From Citromicrobium sp. UBA3494 (GTDB lineage: Bacteria > Pseudomonadota > Alphaproteobacteria > Sphingomonadales > Sphingomonadaceae), in contig DFQH01000006.1 in NCBI GenBank assembly GCA_002377695.1, forward strand, positions 62,001 to 126,000: a stretch of DNA of 64,000 nucleotides, given 5' to 3'. A program made the translations under genes and the position numbers. The notes beneath the pieces are model-generated. The model saw only the letters and a list, made by a program, of their open reading frames with translations. It searched no databases and was not told the origin of the DNA. Below, in pieces: positions 53,848-63,171 of the stretch. The first letter of the stretch is position 1. Every line of letters begins with the position of its first letter.

Positions 53848-55890
53848 TTACTGGCAGGCGAGGCATTCCTCGTAATCGGTCTGCTCGCCCGTGCCTGCCG
53901 CGAGTTCGTATTTTGCGGCTTCGGAGGTGTTGTCCGCCTCCACGCCGCCGGCAAAGCCCGCGCGCTGGATGCTCTTGGAGCGCAGGTAGTAGAGCGATTT
54001 GATCTTCTTCTCCCACGCATGGAAGTGCAGCATCATCAGGTCCCACTTGTCGACATCGGCGGGGATGAAGAGGTTGAGGCTCTGTGCCTGGTCGATCATG
54101 GGCGAACGGTCGGCCGCGAATTCGAGCAGCCAGCGCTGGTCGATCTCGAAGCTGGTCTTGTAGACCGCCTTTTCTTCCGGCGTCAGGAAGTCGAGATGCG
54201 CAACGCTGCCGCCGCGTTCGAGGATCGAATTCCACACATTGGTGGAATCCTTGCTCTTCTTCGCCAGCAGTTCCTGCAGATACGGGTTCTTGACGATGAA
54301 GCTGCCCGACAGGGTCTTGTGCGTATAGATGTTCGCCGGGATCGGCTCGATGCAGGCCGAGGTCCCGCCGCAGATGATGGAGATCGACGCGGTCGGCGCG
54401 ATCGCCATCTTGCAGCTGAACCGCTCCATCGCGCCCATTTCCTCGGCATCGGGGCAAGGGCCCCGCTCGTGCGCGAGCACCATCGAGGCTTCGTTGGCTG
54501 CGGTCGAGATGTGCTGGAACATCTTGATGTTCCACGCCTTCGCCATCGGGCCTTCCAAGGGCAGGTTCTTCGATTGCAGGAAGGAGTGGAAGCCCATCAC
54601 GCCCATGCCCACGCTGCGTTCGCGCGCGGCGGAGTACTTAGCGCGCGCCATTTCGGGCGGGGCGCGATCGATGTAATCCTGCAGCACGTTGTCGAGCATG
54701 CGCATGACATCCTCGATGAACTGCTTGTCGGTGTTCCACTCGTCCCACTTCTCGAGGTTGAGCGAGGACAGGCAGCACACCGCCGTGCGATCATTGCCCA
54801 GGTGGTCACGGCCCGTCGGCAGCGTGATTTCGCTGCACAGGTTGGAGGTCGAAACCTTCAGTCCCAGGTCGCGGTGATGCTTGGGCATCATGCGGTTCAC
54901 CGTGTCGGAGAACACGATGTAGGGCTCGCCCGTCGCAAGGCGCGTCTCGACCAGCTTCTGGAACAGCGAACGCGCGTCGACCGTCTTGCGGACCGAGCCA
55001 TCGCGCGGCGAAACGAGATCGAATTCCTCCCCTGCGCGGACCTTTTCCATGAACTCGTCGGTGACGAGCACGCCGTGGTGCAGGTTCAGCGCCTTGCGGT
55101 TGAAATCGCCGCTGGGCTTGCGGATTTCGAGGAATTCCTCGATCTCCGGGTGGTTAATATCGATATAGCATGCTGCAGAACCGCGCCGCAGCGAGCCCTG
55201 CGAAATCGCCAGCGTCAGCGAATCCATCACGCGCACGAAGGGGATGATCCCGCTGGTCTTGCCGTTGAGGCCGACCGGCTCGCCGATCCCGCGCACATTA
55301 CCCCAGTAGGTGCCGATCCCGCCGCCCTTGGACGCGAGCCACACGTTCTCGTTCCAAGTGTTCACGATCCCGTCGAGGCTGTCCTCGACCGAGTTGAGGT
55401 AGCAGGAAATCGGCAGGCCGCGCGCAGTGCCGCCGTTCGACAAAACGGGGGTCGCGGGCATGAACCACAGGTTCGAGATATAGTCGTACAGGCGCTGCGC
55501 GTGGTCCTGATCGTCGGCATAGGCATCGGCCACGCGGGCGAACAGGTCCTGGAAGTCCTCGCCCGGCAGCAGGTAGCGATCCTTCAGCGTTTCCTTGCCG
55601 AATTCGGTCAGATTGGCATCGCGCGAAGCATCCGTGACGATTTCGAACCGACGCGGATTGACCTTCTTGCTGTCGGGCACGGCATCGGCCGCGCCGCTGG
55701 CGGCGACGGCCTTGGCCATCGCGTCCGCTGCGGCGGTTTCCACCAGCTGTTCCGAACCTGAATCGTTCTTGTCCATCGCAATTGCCTTCGCTTGGCCCTT
55801 CGCCTTGGCTTTCGAAGCGGCCTTGCTCGCGGGCCGCACCGTGCCTTCGTCCGTGTCGGTCATATCGGTTTCGCCAGTGCTGAATTCCAT
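53848..55890 (-). CDS. nrdA: Class Ia ribonucleotide reductase, alpha subunit
   Basis: A 680-aa catalytic subunit. The N-terminal 60 residues form a Lys/Ala-rich extension (ASKAASKAKAKGQAKAIA), with no ATP-cone, unlike E. coli NrdA (761 aa). Catalytic cysteines are in LPISCYLNS and RTAVCCLSS, the radical-chain NxCxE is in TSNLCSEITLP, and the C-terminal redox pair is in YEECLACQ. The ATG at 55890 follows AGGGGCGAATCC. An ATG at 55863 is possible, and the longer frame to 56187 is unlikely. It works with the beta subunit encoded at 51351-52412. Confidence 0.95.
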   Translation of the reverse strand: MEFSTGETDMTDTDEGTVRPASKAASKAKAKGQAKAIAMDKNDSGSEQLVETAAADAMAKAVAASGAADAVPDSKKVNPRRFEIVTDASRDANLTEFGKETLKDRYLLPGEDFQDLFARVADAYADDQDHAQRLYDYISNLWFMPATPVLSNGGTARGLPISCYLNSVEDSLDGIVNTWNENVWLASKGGGIGTYWGNVRGIGEPVGLNGKTSGIIPFVRVMDSLTLAISQGSLRRGSAACYIDINHPEIEEFLEIRKPSGDFNRKALNLHHGVLVTDEFMEKVRAGEEFDLVSPRDGSVRKTVDARSLFQKLVETRLATGEPYIVFSDTVNRMMPKHHRDLGLKVSTSNLCSEITLPTGRDHLGNDRTAVCCLSSLNLEKWDEWNTDKQFIEDVMRMLDNVLQDYIDRAPPEMARAKYSAARERSVGMGVMGFHSFLQSKNLPLEGPMAKAWNIKMFQHISTAANEASMVLAHERGPCPDAEEMGAMERFSCKMAIAPTASISIICGGTSACIEPIPANIYTHKTLSGSFIVKNPYLQELLAKKSKDSTNVWNSILERGGSVAHLDFLTPEEKAVYKTSFEIDQRWLLEFAADRSPMIDQAQSLNLFIPADVDKWDLMMLHFHAWEKKIKSLYYLRSKSIQRAGFAGGVEADNTSEAAKYELAAGTGEQTDYEECLACQ

Positions 55891-56375
55891 GGATTCGCCC
55901 CTAAAGCATTTCCCGGTGAAACCGCCATCTGCGCGCCCCACCTTCGCTTGAATGTCTTCTGCGGGGAATCCCGGTTCGTCGCGCAAAGACACATGCGACG
56001 CGCCCCGCCTGTTGCGAGCGTCACCCTGGTGCCTCTGCGTGCCGATTTGCCGAACCTTGGCTCCGGTCTTCATCCGCATCGCGAAGGGTTGCGAACATGA
56101 ATCACGTGGCCGGATGGCGCAAGGGGAGCGGCGGCCAAAATCGGCAAAGCGACGCTGCGAAGAGTCTGGACGAAAGGCCAAAGCCAAGCCCCCCGGCGAT
56201 TCGCCGCGCGGACCGGGCGGCGATCAATCTGTGAAAAACTTCCGCTTGCCTATCGTCGCTTCCCTGCGTTCGCGGCACATGCGCCGGTTCCAACGAAAAA
56301 GGCCTCCGCGCGGATGCGCGAAGGCCCTCTCGATATGGCATCCAGATTCGTTCGCGTGACAGCGAACGCGGATGC
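55891..56375. other. Intergenic region upstream of nrdA
   Basis: About 485 bases with no convincing gene. It contains several GANTC sites (including GGGGAATCCC and ATGAATCAC) and, near 56296-56326, the terminator of the following lipoprotein gene. The nrdA promoter must be here; no clear NrdR box was found. Confidence 0.6.
56296..56326 (-). terminator. Rho-independent terminator of the small lipoprotein gene
   Basis: On the minus strand GGCCTTCGCGC pairs with GCGCGGAGGCC (one mismatch) and is followed by TTTTTCG. It lies 50 bases past the stop of the 56376 gene. Confidence 0.8.
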
Positions 56376-56657
56376 TTATTCCATTTCGTCGGCGACTTCG
56401 TTGAGTTCGTCGGCACGCTCGTCGCCGATGTCGTCGATTTCCTCTGCACGCTCGTTCAGCGCGTCTTCGCGGGCATCGGTGCTGGCTTCGTCGGCCTGCT
56501 CTTCGAGGGCAGCGGCGGTATCGTCGCCATAATCCTCGACTTCGTCGGCACGCTCTTCAAGCATGTCGCCCTGCTCTTCGACGGCGCTGTCTTCGCCACA
56601 CGCGCTGAGCGCGAGGGCAGCGGCGGGAAGGGCGGCGAAAATTGCGAGCTTCTTCAT
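56376..56657 (-). CDS. Small acidic lipoprotein (coiled coil)
   Basis: A 93-aa protein with lipobox LSAC in MKKLAIFAALPAAALALSAC. The mature part is almost entirely Glu/Asp/Ala with heptad-like spacing (EERADEVEDYGDDTAAALEEQADEASTDAREDALNERAEEIDDIGDERADELNE), likely a long acidic coil in the periplasm. ATG at 56657 follows AAGGAATTATC. No catalytic function is expected. It lies 106 bases downstream of the nadB stop and is probably transcribed on its own. Confidence 0.85.
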   Translation of the reverse strand: MKKLAIFAALPAAALALSACGEDSAVEEQGDMLEERADEVEDYGDDTAAALEEQADEASTDAREDALNERAEEIDDIGDERADELNEVADEME

Positions 56658-56763
56658 GATAATTCCTTGCTGTTGCCTCCACCACGACGGGCGGTTCACC
56701 CCACCAATGGGCGCCCGCCACGATCCGGCCACAAACTAACCATTATCAAGTCGCGTCGCTCCG

Positions 56764-58350
56764 TCAGCGCGGCAACAGCACCGTATCGCGCGCCACCGGA
56801 TCGGTCTCGGGGTGGTCGAGCGTGAAGTGCAGACCCCTGCTTTCCTGCCGTTTGAGCGCGCATTGCACGATCAGATCGGCCGCCTGCAGCAGGTTGCGCA
56901 GCTCGATCAGGTCCGTCGTGACACGAAACTGGCCGTAATAATCCTCCACCTCGGACTGCAGCAAGCGGATGCGGTTGGCCGCGCGCTCCAGCCGCTTGGT
57001 GGTGCGCACGATGCCGACATAGTTCCACATGAAGCGGCGAATCTCGGTCCAGTTCTGCTTGATGACCACCTCTTCGTCCGAATCGGTCACCCGGCTGGCG
57101 TCCCAAGGGCGAATCTCGGGCGGAGCATCGAGCTCGTCCCACATCGAGAGGATATCGCGCGCCGCCGCCTCGCCGAAGACGAAGCATTCGAGCAGGGAGT
57201 TGGACGCGAGGCGGTTGGCCCCGTGCAGCCCGCTCTCGGTACATTCGCCCGCAGCCCACAGGCCCGGCAGGTCGGTGCGCGCATACAGGTCCACCAGCAC
57301 GCCCCCGCAGGTATAGTGCTGCGCGGGCACCACGGGGATCGGCTGCGTCGTCATGTCGATGCCAAGGCCGAGCAGCTTTTCGTGGATCGTGGGGAAATGC
57401 TCCTTCACGAACTCGGGTTCGCGGTGACTGATGTCGAGATGGACGTAGTCGAGCCCGAAGCGCTTGATCTCCGCATCGATCGCACGGGCGACGATGTCGC
57501 GCGGGGCCAGTTCCATCCTCTCGGGATCGTACTGCTCCATGAAGCGCACGCCGGTGCGCGGATTGAACAGCCGCCCGCCTTCGCCGCGCACCGCCTCGGT
57601 GACGAGGAAGTTCTTGACCTCCAGGTTGTAGAGGCAGGTGGGGTGGAACTGCATCATTTCCATGTTGGAAACGCGCGCGCCCGCCCGCCATGCCATTGCG
57701 ATGCCATCGCCTGTCGCGCCGCGCGGCGCGGTGGAGAACAGGTAGCAGCGGCCAGCGCCCCCCGCTGCCAGCACGGTGGCCCGCGCGACATGCGCTTCCA
57801 CCTTGCCCGTCTTCTCGTTCAGCGCGTAGGCGCCCCAGATCTGGCCCGCGCCCGAATAGCGCGTCTCGTGCCGCCCGGTGATCAGGTCGATGCAGCTGCG
57901 CCCGGGCAGCATGGTGATGTTGGGGTTGGCCTCCGCCGCCCTGAGCAGCGCCTCCTGCACCGCCCAGCCGGTCGCATCGTTCACATGCACGATCCGGCGG
58001 TGCGAATGGCCGCCCTCGCGCGTGAGGTGCAGCGCCCCGCTTTCCTTGTTGAACGGCACGCCCAGCTCGATCAGCCGGTCGATCGCATGCGGCGCGCGTT
58101 CGATCACGAATTCCACCGTGTCGCGGTCGTTCAGTCCGGCGCCCGCCACCATCGTATCGTGAACGTGATTCTCGAAAGTGTCGCCCGCGTCGAGCACGGC
58201 GGCGATGCCGCCCTGCGCCCACGCCGTGCTGCCGCCCGTGAGCGAGCCCTTGGCGAGCACCAGCACCTTCTTTTCTTCCGCAAGGGCCAGCGCCGCGGTC
58301 AGACCTGCGGCGCCCGACCCGATGACGAGCACGTCGTGGGTTTCGGTCAT
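56764..58350 (-). CDS. nadB: L-aspartate oxidase
   Basis: A 528-aa FAD enzyme, the first step of NAD biosynthesis (aspartate to iminoaspartate). The FAD dinucleotide motif is HDVLVIGSGAAGLTAALALAE. It continues with LTGGSTAWAQGGIAAVLDAGD, the catalytic region HPTCLY (with HRE motifs), and HYTCGGVLVDLYARTDLPGLWAAGECTESGLHGANRLASNSLLECFVFG. nadA and nadC are not in this window. It is monocistronic by the gaps. It resembles fumarate reductase flavoproteins, but the NadB-type AQGGIAA block is diagnostic. Confidence 0.95.
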   Translation of the reverse strand: MTETHDVLVIGSGAAGLTAALALAEEKKVLVLAKGSLTGGSTAWAQGGIAAVLDAGDTFENHVHDTMVAGAGLNDRDTVEFVIERAPHAIDRLIELGVPFNKESGALHLTREGGHSHRRIVHVNDATGWAVQEALLRAAEANPNITMLPGRSCIDLITGRHETRYSGAGQIWGAYALNEKTGKVEAHVARATVLAAGGAGRCYLFSTAPRGATGDGIAMAWRAGARVSNMEMMQFHPTCLYNLEVKNFLVTEAVRGEGGRLFNPRTGVRFMEQYDPERMELAPRDIVARAIDAEIKRFGLDYVHLDISHREPEFVKEHFPTIHEKLLGLGIDMTTQPIPVVPAQHYTCGGVLVDLYARTDLPGLWAAGECTESGLHGANRLASNSLLECFVFGEAAARDILSMWDELDAPPEIRPWDASRVTDSDEEVVIKQNWTEIRRFMWNYVGIVRTTKRLERAANRIRLLQSEVEDYYGQFRVTTDLIELRNLLQAADLIVQCALKRQESRGLHFTLDHPETDPVARDTVLLPR

Positions 58351-58419
58351 CCCCGCGTCATGGCGTCAGCAGTGCCCGGCTGCAACGTTTTGCGTGATCG
58401 CCGGGCCGCGCCGCGAGGA

Positions 58420-60363
58420 TCAGGCCGCCCTGGCAGCCCTCGATTGCGCGGGCTCGACCGGCTCGGGCACTGGTGCCGGCGGCAATCCGGGATCGTCCGC
58501 ATGGCCGCTCGCGCAGGTCCGGTCCCGGCCTTGCGCCTTGGCCGCATAGAGGCGCTTGTCGGCCAGCTTGACGCAATCGTCCATGCTGTCGTCCGTCTCG
58601 TGGAGCATGGCGATCCCGGCGCTGAACCGCAGGCGGTAATCGGGCGCGAAGTCGAACGCCTCGCGCTCTGCCCGGATACGGACCCGATCGATGATGCGCG
58701 CGGCCTGCGCTGCATTGGTCGCAGGGAAGATCACCAGGAACTCCTCCCCGCCCCAGCGCCCCACGATATCTGTCGGGCGGACACTGTCTTCCACGATCCG
58801 CGCAAACTCGCTGAGCACCCGGTCGCCCGCGTCGTGCCCGAACCGGTCGTTGCAGGATTTGAAGTGATCGATATCGAACAGCGCAACCGAAGCGCGGGGC
58901 CTTGCCGATCCCACGATGCGCAGCGCCTCCGCTGCCTTTTCCAGCGCCGCCCGCCGGTTGGAAAGCCCGGTCAGCGGGTCGATCATCGCCAGGCGGCGGA
59001 AGCGGCGGCGGTGGCGCAACAGGAAGAAGATCAGCGTGCCGAGGAGCAGCAGCGCCGTAATCGAGCCGACGATCACCGCGATGGCAAGCCGCAAACGCGC
59101 CTCGCTGGCCCGCTCTTCGGCGGAGAGGCGTTTTTGCAATACCTCGGTCTGGAAGCGGGCCTGCAAGGCAGCCACGCCGCTTTGCAGTTCGTCCCTGCGA
59201 TACTCTTCCAGCACTTCGTTGGCCTGGCGGATGTCGGCATAGGCCTGCGCATTGCGACCGAGCGCGGAAAGCGCCTGCGCGCGGGTCTTGAGCGCGTCGG
59301 CCCAGTCTTCGGCCGGCGTCTCGCCCCGGCCGGCGGCAATCAACGGATCGATCAGCGAGAGGGCCTTCCTCTCCTCGCCCTGTTCGACGCGAAGCTGGGC
59401 CATCAGCGCGGTCGCCGCGAAGGACATGCGCTCGTCAGGCTTCGCCAGCCCCCGGTAAGCGACCTCGCACGCAGGTGCGGCTGTGTCGATCGCGCCACCC
59501 TCGAGCGCGGCCTGGCACACGCCCAGTTGCGCGTAGTCGACGGCATATTCGTTGCCATAACTGCGCGCCTGTTGCGCCGAGGCCTCGAAGTCATCGATGG
59601 CGCGCCGCCAATCGCCATCGGCAAGGTGGGTATAGCCGCGCAGGACAAGCTCGTTTGCCGCCAGATCGCTCAGGTCGAGCGCAAGATATGTTTTGAGCGC
59701 TTCGGAATTCAGGCTCTTCGCATATTCGAAGTCATGGCCGGAAGAGACCAGGAAGGCGAGCATCGTGGCTGCCTGAGCATGCACGATGGATTGTTCCTGG
59801 CCCGCGCTGTCGCGATAGGCCTGGCTTGCAAAGACGAAGGCCCGGCGGGGATTTTCCTGCACGGCGTGGTTGTAGGCCAGATCGATCGCCAGGCACGCCT
59901 TCGCATCGCTACCATCGGGAAGCGCCCGATAGTCGCGTTCGACGGACGCGAGTTTGCCCTGCTTTTCCGGTCCCGCTTGCGTTCTGGAGTAATCGTCCAT
60001 CCGCAGCATCAAGTTCACGGGGTCGCCGTCGGGCAGGCTGCTGGCGACGCGTTGTGCCTTTTGGGAGGCGGGGGTCGGGTCCGTCCCGCTCATGCTCATC
60101 GCGATCGACTGGACCAGGTACAATTCGGCCAGCCGGCGGGTGTTGTCCGGATCGGTCCGGGCGATCCGCCGGGCGATGGCGTCGATCGCAGCAGCAGGAT
60201 TGCGCCCGGTCTGCAGTTCCAGTTGTGCCACGACCGGGTCGACGGTGCCCGTGCAACGCGCCGATGCCGGGGTCGCGGCGACCGAAAGCAACACCGCAAC
60301 CGCGCCACACGCGGCGCCGGCCAGGCGTGCCGACATCCTTGAAAGGGATGAGAATTTTCTCAC
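58420..60363 (-). CDS. Diguanylate cyclase with a periplasmic TPR-like sensor
   Basis: A 647-aa signalling protein. Signal sequence or first helix (ARLAGAACGAVAVLLSVAATPASA), a helical TPR-like sensory domain (about 30-380), a membrane helix LAIAVIVGSITALLLLGTLIFFLL, then a GGDEF domain (about 480-620). The active site is RWGGEEF, with the allosteric RxxD I-site RPTD five residues before it, so activity and feedback inhibition are predicted. It makes cyclic di-GMP from GTP in response to an unknown periplasmic signal. The GTG at 60363 is a possible start, and an ATG at 60336 is the alternative. Confidence 0.9.
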   Translation of the reverse strand: MRKFSSLSRMSARLAGAACGAVAVLLSVAATPASARCTGTVDPVVAQLELQTGRNPAAAIDAIARRIARTDPDNTRRLAELYLVQSIAMSMSGTDPTPASQKAQRVASSLPDGDPVNLMLRMDDYSRTQAGPEKQGKLASVERDYRALPDGSDAKACLAIDLAYNHAVQENPRRAFVFASQAYRDSAGQEQSIVHAQAATMLAFLVSSGHDFEYAKSLNSEALKTYLALDLSDLAANELVLRGYTHLADGDWRRAIDDFEASAQQARSYGNEYAVDYAQLGVCQAALEGGAIDTAAPACEVAYRGLAKPDERMSFAATALMAQLRVEQGEERKALSLIDPLIAAGRGETPAEDWADALKTRAQALSALGRNAQAYADIRQANEVLEEYRRDELQSGVAALQARFQTEVLQKRLSAEERASEARLRLAIAVIVGSITALLLLGTLIFFLLRHRRRFRRLAMIDPLTGLSNRRAALEKAAEALRIVGSARPRASVALFDIDHFKSCNDRFGHDAGDRVLSEFARIVEDSVRPTDIVGRWGGEEFLVIFPATNAAQAARIIDRVRIRAEREAFDFAPDYRLRFSAGIAMLHETDDSMDDCVKLADKRLYAAKAQGRDRTCASGHADDPGLPPAPVPEPVEPAQSRAARAA

Positions 60364-60494
60364 CTGGCCGCATTAGCGGGGATGGATTGACCAAAAGTTA
60401 TCGTGCGGGCCGAGAAAATTAACGAAACGGCGTGCGTCCCGCGGCCCAGCTGCGGCAGGCAGAATCGGACGCTGCCGCCCCCCCGGTCTAGGGT

Positions 60495-61433
60495 TTACCC
60501 CGCACCGGTCAGCTGAACGAAAACGTCCTCCAGATCGGGTTCGAGGGTGGAGACATCCTCGATCGCGTAGCCGTGGCCCTGCACGATGGTGAGCACCTGG
60601 CCCGCCGTCATCTTGTCGCGGTCGTAGGTCACCTCGAGCGTGCGCGGCGCGGTCACTTCGGCGCGGGTAAACGCCTCGTCCATCGGGGGGCCGGCCAGGT
60701 CCTTGTCGACCTCCAGCCGGATGATCTTCTCGCGCGCCATGCCCACCAGATCGCGGGTCGGCTTGTCCGCGATCAGTTCGCCATGGTTGATGATGGCGAT
60801 GCGATCGCACAGTTCCTCGGCTTCCTCGAGGTAATGCGTTGTCAGCACCACGGTTACGCCCTGATCGTTCAGGTCCGTCACCAGCTCCCACAACTGCCGC
60901 CGCAGCTCGACATCGACGCCCGCCGTCGGCTCGTCGAGGACGAGGATCGGCGGGGAGTGCACCATCGCCTTGGCGATCAGCAGGCGGCGCTTCATCCCGC
61001 CCGACAGCGTGCGGGCATAGGCATCGCGCTTGTCCCACAGGCGTACCGCCTTCAGCAGCTCCTCGCTGCGCCGTTCGGATTTCGGCACGCCGTAGAAGCC
61101 CGCCTGATTCTCCAGCACTTCGAACGGGGTGAAGAAGGGATCGAAAACGATCTCCTGCGGCACGATGCCGATCGCGCGCTTGGCGTTGCGCGGGTTCTTC
61201 GCGGTGTCGAAGCCCCAGATTTCCGCGCTGCCGCCGGTGCGGCTGACGAGGCCCGCCAGAATGTTGATGAGGGTGGACTTGCCCGCGCCATTGGGGCCGA
61301 GCAGCCCGAACACGCCGCCTTGCGGCACATCGAAACTGACGCCTTTCAGGGCAAGCTTGCCCTCCCCCTCGCCCTTGTTGGGGGCGTAGCGCTTGGTCAG
61401 ATTCTTGATCGAGATGGCTGGGCGATCCTGCAT
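60495..61433 (-). CDS. ABC transporter ATP-binding protein
   Basis: A 312-aa ATPase of the ABC-2 type (daunorubicin/NodI-like). Walker A is GPNGAGKST, the Q-loop is in GIVPQEIVFDPFFT, the signature is LSGGMKRRL and Walker B with D-loop is ILVLDEPTAGVD. The C-terminal 80 residues form a regulatory or dimer domain. No permease gene is next to it, so the partner lies elsewhere. Substrates for this group include polysaccharide, lipids or drugs. It ends 131 bases from the divergent start of the diguanylate cyclase. Confidence 0.92.
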   Translation of the reverse strand: MQDRPAISIKNLTKRYAPNKGEGEGKLALKGVSFDVPQGGVFGLLGPNGAGKSTLINILAGLVSRTGGSAEIWGFDTAKNPRNAKRAIGIVPQEIVFDPFFTPFEVLENQAGFYGVPKSERRSEELLKAVRLWDKRDAYARTLSGGMKRRLLIAKAMVHSPPILVLDEPTAGVDVELRRQLWELVTDLNDQGVTVVLTTHYLEEAEELCDRIAIINHGELIADKPTRDLVGMAREKIIRLEVDKDLAGPPMDEAFTRAEVTAPRTLEVTYDRDKMTAGQVLTIVQGHGYAIEDVSTLEPDLEDVFVQLTGAG

Positions 61434-61551
61434 GCGCCCGCCCTAATGCGCGCACGAAGGCATTTCCAGCCGTTTGAGGTGCCTCGATGTTGCGCATGGT
61501 CTTGCGGGACCCTCTTGCCCGGGGGCGAGCGCGAAGATATGCGACACAGCC

Positions 61552-61812
61552 ATGCCGATGCCGCCGCCACCAGAAATCTCCAAGGTCCTCACCCGCCGCG
61601 TATGGTGCGACGGGGCGACCGACATCCGTTCGGGCGAGAACTACAAGCCCGCCGCGCTGGGCCATCCGAAGGTCTATCTGGAGATCGACGAGCACGGCTA
61701 TGTCGATTGCGGCTATTGCGACCGGCGATTCGTGCTGGAAGGCGGCCCCGCCGACGGCGTGGACCAGGCCGCGCTGCCCGACATCAGCGAAGGCGCCGAC
61801 CCGGGCGTCTAG
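61552..61812 (+). CDS. Zinc-finger (zf-CHCC) protein
   Basis: An 86-aa protein with a zinc knuckle: RRVWCDG, then GHPKVYLEIDEHGYVDCGYCDRRFVLEGG with His, Cys, Cys and a further Cys, the zf-CHCC pattern of the mitochondrial complex I subunit NDUFS6 family. Bacterial members occur in alphaproteobacteria and may be tied to complex I assembly. The ATG at 61552 or 61558 is the likely start. It is divergent from the ABC ATPase. Confidence 0.87.
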   Translation: MPMPPPPEISKVLTRRVWCDGATDIRSGENYKPAALGHPKVYLEIDEHGYVDCGYCDRRFVLEGGPADGVDQAALPDISEGADPGV

Positions 61813-61897
61813 CGCCTTTCGCAACCGGAGCTTTCTGCCCCGATCAGGCGTTGTTCAGGACGGATGCGGTATCCGCATCTCCTGAAAGGACGACACC

Positions 61898-62308
61898 ATG
61901 AAACTGCGCTCAGCACTCCCCGCACTGGCCGCCCTGGCACTCGCAGTGCCTGCCGCGGCCCAGGACGAAACCGCCAAGATGGATCGCGGCGAGCAGAAGC
62001 TCGCCAAGCTTCTCGAAGGCCGCGTTGCGGGTGAACCCACCAACTGCGTGATGCACCGCCCCAACGCACGCCTTTACGTGATCGACGAGACCGCGCTGGT
62101 CTACGACGCGGGCAGCACGGTCTACGTGAATTACACGCGCGATCCGGAAAGCCTGGACGATCACGATTACCTCGTGCTCAGGAATCCGACGCCCAGCATC
62201 TGCCGCACGACGCAGATCACCACGCGCGACCGTGGGTCCAACACCTTCAGCGGCGTGATCTTCCTCACGGACTTCATTCCCTACGAACGCGTCCGCGAAG
62301 AGGGCTGA
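61898..62308 (+). CDS. Hypothetical exported protein
   Basis: A 136-aa protein with signal peptide KLRSALPALAALALAVPAAAQ. The mature 115 residues contain two cysteines (EPTNCVMHRP, PSICRTTQIT) likely disulphide-bonded and a mostly beta pattern (ARLYVIDETALVYDAGSTVYVNY). I do not know its function. ATG follows GAAAGGACGACACC. Confidence 0.82.
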   Translation: MKLRSALPALAALALAVPAAAQDETAKMDRGEQKLAKLLEGRVAGEPTNCVMHRPNARLYVIDETALVYDAGSTVYVNYTRDPESLDDHDYLVLRNPTPSICRTTQITTRDRGSNTFSGVIFLTDFIPYERVREEG

Positions 62309-62336
62309 TCCCATAGCCGCGCTCGCGCGCCCATGG

Positions 62337-62861
62337 ATGGCCGAGCTGTACCATTTCTGGTTCCGCACGCTCGGCCCATCCGACTGGTACGCTTCCGACT
62401 CCAGCGTCGATTCCGAACTGAGACGCCGTTTCGAGCGCCAATGGCACGCCCTGCGCCATCGCCCCGCCGCCAGCTTCCTGGATTCGCCGCACGGCGCGCT
62501 GGCCGCCGTGCTTCTGTTCGACCAGGTGCCGCGCAATATCTTTCGCGGCTCCGCCTGCAGCTATGCGAGCGATCCGCTCGCGCGCGCAATCGCCAGTCAG
62601 GTGCTGCGCCGTGGCTGGCATCGCTCCCTCACCAGGGACGAACGCCAGTTTCTCTACATGCCCTTCATGCATAGCGAGGATATCACCGACCAGCGGCTGA
62701 GCCTCATGCTTTTCGCGCGGCTGGGCCGGGCCCTGTCTTTCGCGCGCGACCATTACGCGATGATTGCGCAATTCGGGCGCTTCCCCCATCGCAACGACGT
62801 TCTCGGCCGCGAAACGAGCGCGGCCGAAGCGCGGGCCATCGCGCAGGGCCACGCCTGGTAG
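62337..62861 (+). CDS. DUF924 family protein
   Basis: A 174-aa all-helical protein of the DUF924 family. Family blocks are FWFRTLGPSDWYASDSSVDSELRRRFERQW, GALAAVLLFDQVPRNIFRG, and PFMHSEDITDQRLSLMLFARLG, with the closing QFGRFPHRNDVLGRETSAAE. The fold is TPR-like; the function is unknown. The ATG at 62337 is used, although the ribosome site is weak and the gene starts 29 bases after the previous stop. Confidence 0.9.
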   Translation: MAELYHFWFRTLGPSDWYASDSSVDSELRRRFERQWHALRHRPAASFLDSPHGALAAVLLFDQVPRNIFRGSACSYASDPLARAIASQVLRRGWHRSLTRDERQFLYMPFMHSEDITDQRLSLMLFARLGRALSFARDHYAMIAQFGRFPHRNDVLGRETSAAEARAIAQGHAW

Positions 62862-62876
62862 GCAAGCCTGGCGCTT

Positions 62877-63098
62877 TCAGTCGTCCCCGTCGCCCAGGTT
62901 CACGAAGAACTGCCCCAGCGCACCGACGAACATGGCCGCAGCGCCGACGATGAACAGCCATACCCCGGTGGTCTTCCATGCCTCGAACGCGGGCAGGAAA
63001 AGCACCGAGCCGACAAGAAAGGCGAGATTGCCGAACAGGCCGATCCCGCGGTGGATCCAGCCATAGTCTTCGACGATCAGGCGAATGGGGTCTGACAT
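62877..63098 (-). CDS. YrhK-like membrane protein
   Basis: A 73-aa protein with two hydrophobic helices (GIGLFGNLAFLVGSVLFL and VWLFIVGAAAMFVGALGQFFV) flanking the loop PAFEAWKTTG, matching the YrhK domain. The function is unknown. The first 14 residues and last 5 are polar. ATG at 63098 follows AGGCCCT. It converges on the DUF924 gene. Confidence 0.83.
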   Translation of the reverse strand: MSDPIRLIVEDYGWIHRGIGLFGNLAFLVGSVLFLPAFEAWKTTGVWLFIVGAAAMFVGALGQFFVNLGDGDD

Positions 63099-63171
63099 AG
63101 GGCCTCCGTCTGGTGTTCTGCCATTCGCAAAACATGGCGGCGAGGCGTGGTTCCATGAAAGGCTGCGAAGA

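Noticed and set aside
56812..60342. Very long plus-strand open frame (1176 codons) opposite nadB and the diguanylate cyclase gene
   Set aside because: The translation is rich in Arg, His, Gly and Asp without any domain, and it spans two well-identified minus-strand genes. It is an antisense artefact of high GC content. The same applies to the long frames at 39574-41883, 12359-14329 and 8118-10082.
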